A stretch of DNA of 64,000 nt, taken from positions 1 to 64,000 of the forward strand of contig NZ_WBOS01000020.1 in the NCBI RefSeq assembly GCF_008923245.1, written 5' to 3'. The translations under genes and the position numbers were made by a program. Origin of the DNA: Cytobacillus depressus. Lineage in GTDB: Bacteria > Bacillota > Bacilli > Bacillales > Cytobacillaceae. The first letter of the stretch is position 1. Each line of letters opens with the position of its first letter. The notes under the pieces were generated by a model. It was not told the DNA's origin and made no database searches. It was given only the letters and a program-made list of their open reading frames with translations. Below, piece after piece: positions 60,813-64,000 of this stretch.

Positions 60813-62138
60813 ATGGAAAATCAATGGGCTCATCTTCTGCATAATATGCCAAACCGGCTAGCGCCTAGCATGGCTAAGGATCATCCGAACCTTCCAGTTG
60901 TAAAAGAAGAAGGCTGTTATTATTACGGAGTGGATGGCAAGAAATACCTTGATTTTACATCTGGTATTGCCGTGACGAATGTTGGGCACCGCCACCCGAA
61001 AGTTGTTCAAGCGATTAAAGATGCAGCGGACAACTTAATGCATGGACCATCAGGTGTCATTATGTATGAATCAATATTGCGATTGGCAGATGAATTAGCA
61101 GACATTTTGCCAGGAGATCTTGATTGTTTTTTCTTTTCTAACAGTGGGGCTGAAGCGATTGAAGGGGCCATTAAGCTAGCGAAATATGTAACAAAACGCC
61201 CATATGTCATTTCATTTACAGGCTGTTTCCATGGCCGTTCGCTTGGCGCATTAAGTGTAACGACATCGAAAAGCAAATACCGTAAATATATGCAGCCATC
61301 TGGTTTGACTTATCAAATCCCGTATGCAAATGTGAAGGGATGCCCGCCAGGTTTAGATCCGGAAGCTTATGTGATTGAGCAATTAGAAAAAAACTTTTCT
61401 GCATTATTTAGTCATCAAGTTACACCTGAAGAAGTAGCATGTGTGATTTTGGAGCCTGTTCTTGGGGAAGGCGGCTATATTGTTCCGCCAAAAGGATGGT
61501 TGAAAAGGGTACGTGAAATTTGTAATCGCCATAATATTTTACTTATTTTTGATGAGGTTCAAACGGGGTTCGGGCGAACGGGGGAATGGTTTGCCGCACA
61601 GACATTTGGTGTGACACCTGATATTATGGCGATCGCTAAAGGCATTGCTTCCGGCCTGCCGCTTAGCGCAACTGTTGCTTCCAGTGAATTGATGAAGCAA
61701 TGGCCACTCGGAAGTCATGGCACAACCTTTGGCGGTAACCCGATTGCTTGCTCTGTTGCTTTAGCGACATTAGAAATATTGAAAGAAGAGAATCTTCTTG
61801 AAAACACGAAACGGATGGGAAGCTATGCGGTCGAGAAACTAGAAAGAATCAAGGAGCGGCATAGTGTCATCGGAAGCATTCGTGCGGTCGGATTAATGAT
61901 TGGCATTGAAATTATCCATCCAAAAACAGGGGATCCGAATGGAGAAGGCCTATTAAGAATTCTCGATTTAGCTCTCGAAAAAGGCGTATTATTTTACCTT
62001 TGCGGAAATCACAGCGAGGTCATCCGGATGATTCCGCCGCTATGCGTCACAAAGGAACAAATCGACGAAGGATTACGCATTCTCGATGAAGCACTGACAG
62101 AATACGAAGCTACCCTGTTGAATGCAAAAGAAGCGTAA
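60813..62138 (+). CDS. Class-III (PLP) aminotransferase, GabT-like
   Basis: A pyridoxal-phosphate aminotransferase of the 4-aminobutyrate/omega-amino-acid group. The 441 residues show SNSGAEAIEGAIKLAKY, IFDEVQTGFGRTG and the Schiff-base lysine in AIAKGIASG (about 276), and SHGTTFGGNPIACSVA. ATG at 60813 follows GTGGAGGTC; a TTG 39 bases upstream has no ribosome site. It is the last gene of the sigma-54 unit, so the imported compound is probably its amino donor. The substrate (GABA, beta-alanine, taurine or other) cannot be read from the sequence. No semialdehyde dehydrogenase is nearby. Confidence 0.88.
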   Translation: MENQWAHLLHNMPNRLAPSMAKDHPNLPVVKEEGCYYYGVDGKKYLDFTSGIAVTNVGHRHPKVVQAIKDAADNLMHGPSGVIMYESILRLADELADILPGDLDCFFFSNSGAEAIEGAIKLAKYVTKRPYVISFTGCFHGRSLGALSVTTSKSKYRKYMQPSGLTYQIPYANVKGCPPGLDPEAYVIEQLEKNFSALFSHQVTPEEVACVILEPVLGEGGYIVPPKGWLKRVREICNRHNILLIFDEVQTGFGRTGEWFAAQTFGVTPDIMAIAKGIASGLPLSATVASSELMKQWPLGSHGTTFGGNPIACSVALATLEILKEENLLENTKRMGSYAVEKLERIKERHSVIGSIRAVGLMIGIEIIHPKTGDPNGEGLLRILDLALEKGVLFYLCGNHSEVIRMIPPLCVTKEQIDEGLRILDEALTEYEATLLNAKEA

Positions 62139-62151
62139 GCAGGATTGAGAG

Positions 62152-62177
62152 ACTGACTTTATTGGGTCAGTTTTTTC
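62152..62177 (+). terminator. Terminator of the sigma-54 unit
   Basis: ACTGAC pairs with GTCAGT around a short loop, followed by TTTTTTCTTTTT, 15 bases after the aminotransferase stop. Confidence 0.88.
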
Positions 62178-62342
62178 TTTTTGGTTATGTTAAAGGAAAT
62201 TGATGATATCGCTATTTTGGTTGTTGATCGCAGCGGAAATCAACCATAGATTTCTTTATTAAAAATTGGAAAGAGAAAGGTATTTGCTTTTTGTATGTCC
62301 AAGCATGAGTCGTTAAAGACTATCTTTAAGAGGTGAGACATC

Positions 62343-62786
62343 ATGAATGTAATTACAACCTTTGTAGAAAAGAAACGAGAAAGGCAGATCAAGTATGAAA
62401 AATCCGTCTTACGCGAGATTTCAATAAAAACTTTAAAGGAAAAAGTACAGCAGTTTTTTGGGTCTTCGAGATTTGTGTCAGGATTGCTGATGAATCAAGG
62501 AATTGAAGAGGCCTGTTATGACGTAGCCATTGAGGCTTATTTATTAGGTGCTCACTTTAGCCGATTTGGATTTTATGGGGAAAGCGTGGAAGAAGTTAGA
62601 TTTCGCTGCCGTCATGAGGATCGGCATTTAGTAGATACCCTATACCATTTTCTTTTGTATTGGGGAAACGGGCAGGAAGGGGTTATGAGTGAATCCCTGT
62701 ACTATTTATGTGAAGAATACGTATTATTCTGGTGGAAAGAAGGCTTTCATAATGGTGAAAGAAGACATCGGCTGAGACTTCATTGA
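62343..62786 (+). CDS. ybaK: YbaK family protein (DUF2521)
   Basis: A 147-residue conserved Bacillaceae protein of unknown function; the motif AIEAYLLGAHFSRFGFYGES and the end WWKEGFHNGERRHRLRL match the B. subtilis YbaK pattern as I know it. AAGAGGTGA is before the ATG. Its place before cwlD is conserved and marks the return from the accessory block to the core chromosome. Confidence 0.88.
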   Translation: MNVITTFVEKKRERQIKYEKSVLREISIKTLKEKVQQFFGSSRFVSGLLMNQGIEEACYDVAIEAYLLGAHFSRFGFYGESVEEVRFRCRHEDRHLVDTLYHFLLYWGNGQEGVMSESLYYLCEEYVLFWWKEGFHNGERRHRLRLH

Positions 62787-62861
62787 CCTCTTTGTTGTCT
62801 CGAAGTTCTATAACTCCAACTCGTCCCATATATTGAAGTGAGGACGAGCGGGAGGATGGAC

Positions 62862-63587
62862 TTGCGGATGAACAATAGACTAAAAACCTTGGCATTTGCC
62901 ATTGGCTTAATTATTCTGTTTTTTATTTTACAATATGATTTTACGGGAAACGATTCTTGGAAGTCTTGGAATTTGCCTTTGACTGGAAAAATCATTTTAC
63001 TTGACCCTGGGCACGGCGGTCCCGATGGTGGTGCAGGGGACAAGGATGCACTTGAAAAAGACATCGCCCTCACTGTCACCCTGAAAGTCCGTGATCTATT
63101 GCAGCAGCAAGGAGCACTTGTATTAATGACAAGAGAGGATGACCGAGATCTAGCACCAGATGGCACAAGGGGTTATAGCCGGAGAAAAACAGAGGATTTG
63201 AAGCAAAGATTAGAAATGATTAATCATTCTGGTGCCGAGTTTTTTGTAAGCATTCATTTAAATTCAATTCCTTCCCCAAGATGGAGCGGGGCCCAAACCT
63301 TTTATGCAACTAAGAAGGACGATAATGCAAGAGCAGCAAAGTTTATACAGGACGAACTGCGTCGTAATTTAGAAAATACGACACGAAAAGCAAAGGTGAT
63401 AAACGACGTCTATATTTTGAAAAACGCAAAAATCCCTGGCTCGCTTGTTGAAATCGGATTTTTGTCCAACCCTGCAGAAAAAGCAAATTTAAAAAAGGAA
63501 TCCTACCAGAACAAAGTCGCCGCATCTATTTATACCGGCATATTACGTCATTTTTCAGATGAAAAAGAGTTAGTTGAGAAAGAGTGA
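62862..63587 (+). CDS. cwlD: N-acetylmuramoyl-L-alanine amidase CwlD (germination)
   Basis: CwlD removes the peptide from muramic acid in spore cortex, with PdaA, making the muramic lactam that germination enzymes recognise. The 241 residues have one N-terminal membrane segment (LAFAIGLIILFFILQYDF) and an amidase_3 domain with the zinc ligands in DPGHGGPDGG, LEKDIAL, and SIHLNS, and the catalytic glutamate in VEIGFLSN. I use the TTG at 62862 with GGGAGG six bases upstream; an ATG six bases later is possible. A sporulation gene. Confidence 0.93.
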   Translation: MRMNNRLKTLAFAIGLIILFFILQYDFTGNDSWKSWNLPLTGKIILLDPGHGGPDGGAGDKDALEKDIALTVTLKVRDLLQQQGALVLMTREDDRDLAPDGTRGYSRRKTEDLKQRLEMINHSGAEFFVSIHLNSIPSPRWSGAQTFYATKKDDNARAAKFIQDELRRNLENTTRKAKVINDVYILKNAKIPGSLVEIGFLSNPAEKANLKKESYQNKVAASIYTGILRHFSDEKELVEKE

Positions 63588-63611
63588 AGGTGCTGAAACA
63601 GCATCTTTTTC
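63588..63611 (+). terminator. Terminator after cwlD
   Basis: AGGTGCT pairs with AGCATCT (one G-T) around gaaac, followed by TTTTTCTTTT. Confidence 0.85.
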
Positions 63612-63633
63612 TTTTATAAAGCAAAATTGATTA

Positions 63634-63699
63634 GCCATATTCGTGCGTGAACGGGTTTTCTGCGGTACGAATAACGTAGAGAACATGTGCGCATATGGC
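63634..63699 (+). repeat. Structured two-copy element, copy 2 (between cwlD and salA)
   Basis: GCCATAT (63634-63640) pairs with ATATGGC (63693-63699), followed inward by an 8-bp wobble helix CGTGCGTG with CATGTGCG. An inner stem joins GTTTTCT to AGAGAAC, capped by TACG/CGTA. The core GAACGGGTTTT and ACGAATAACGTAGAGA is shared with the copy at 10891-10965. Here it lies after a terminator and before the salA promoter. Confidence 0.6.
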
Positions 63700-63798
63700 G
63701 GTTAAAACGGAACAATGTATTAACAAGCCTTTATATTTGGTATGTGCCATTGAATGCCATTTTAGTGTGATTCAATTAACAGCAGTCATGAAATGATG

Positions 63799-63807
63799 TG
63801 GTATACT
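63799..63807 (+). promoter_or_regulatory. Extended -10 promoter of salA
   Basis: TG-G-TATACT (63799-63807) is an extended -10 element about 40 bases before the salA start. A clear -35 box is not visible. Confidence 0.6.
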
Positions 63808-63845
63808 TTATATGGAAGTGAAAACAAAAAGGGTGGTGCGGAAAA

Positions 63846-64000
63846 ATGTTAACTGAACAAAACATTAGAGAAGCATTAAGTGGACTTCAAGAGCCATTTT
63901 TACATAAAACTTTAGGCGAGCTTGGCGCTATTGAAGAGATTAAGATTAAAGAAGAGAAAAATCATGTAAGTGTCAAAATCCAGATTGCCAAGACTGGCAC
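63846..64000 (+). CDS. salA: SalA/Mrp-type P-loop ATPase, N-terminal part (cut by window end)
   Basis: Only the first 51 codons lie in the window: MLTEQNIREALSGLQEPFLHK and the following residues match the DUF59/MIP18-like N-terminal domain of Mrp-family proteins. In B. subtilis the gene here is salA, a regulator of scoC expression; the family also carries iron-sulfur clusters. GGTGGTGCGG precedes the ATG. The ATPase domain with its Walker motifs should follow beyond the window. Placement after cwlD supports the call. Confidence 0.85.
   Translation, partial: MLTEQNIREALSGLQEPFLHKTLGELGAIEEIKIKEEKNHVSVKIQIAKTG

Overview
The window is a stretch of the chromosome of a spore-forming Bacillaceae (Bacillus sensu lato). 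Gene order from the ctsR operon through the rpoBC and ribosomal-protein clusters to cwlD-salA follows the Bacillus subtilis order almost gene for gene. sigH, disA and cwlD, the clean CtsR operator, the T-box and the L10-type leader point the same way. No prophage, CRISPR array, tRNA gene or intact transposase is visible. Nearly all genes are on the + strand; the one clear exception is a NERD-domain gene at about 55.2-56.1 kb.

Layout: (1) 1-160, the end of an rRNA operon (5S rRNA and terminator). (2) 0.5-5.2 kb, the protein quality-control operon ctsR-mcsA-mcsB-clpC. (3) 5.5-10.9 kb, radA-disA (DNA repair, c-di-AMP), yacL, ispD-ispF (MEP isoprenoid pathway). (4) 11-17.5 kb, gltX, a cysteine T-box, cysE-cysS, mrnC, rlmB, rae1, sigH. 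(5) 17.6-30.2 kb, rpmG, secE, nusG, rplKA, rplJL, ybxB, rpoB, rpoC, ybxF. (6) 30.3-34.7 kb, the str operon rpsL-rpsG-fusA-tuf. (7) 35-49.9 kb, the S10-spc-alpha supercluster rpsJ to rplQ, with secY, adk, map, infA, rpmJ and rpoA. (8) 50.4-54.8 kb, ecfA1-ecfA2-ecfT, truA, rplM-rpsI. (9) 54.8-62.2 kb, an accessory block. (10) 62.3-64 kb, return to the core with ybaK, cwlD and the first 51 codons of salA, cut by the window end.

The accessory block is the most unusual part. It sits between rpsI and ybaK and holds a 52-bp tandem repeat, an opposite-strand NERD/zinc-ribbon gene, a PAS-AAA+ sigma-54 activator, and then a near-consensus -24/-12 promoter that drives lipoprotein, permease, ATPase and class-III aminotransferase genes, ending at a terminator. 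I read it as a sigma-54-controlled uptake and transamination module for an amino compound; the substrate cannot be named from sequence.

The intergenic regions carry several different structured elements: a GC-rich stem-loop repeat after clpC, a multi-hairpin element before ispD, a two-copy element (before gltX and after cwlD), a repeat before the cysteine T-box, a long 3' structure after rplQ, and the 52-bp array after rpsI. A short frameshifted remnant between map and infA looks like the tail of a lost KOW-type gene.

Several start codons were moved from the longest open frame to an internal codon with a properly spaced Shine-Dalgarno sequence. Promoters are hexamer matches read by eye and have not been tested.
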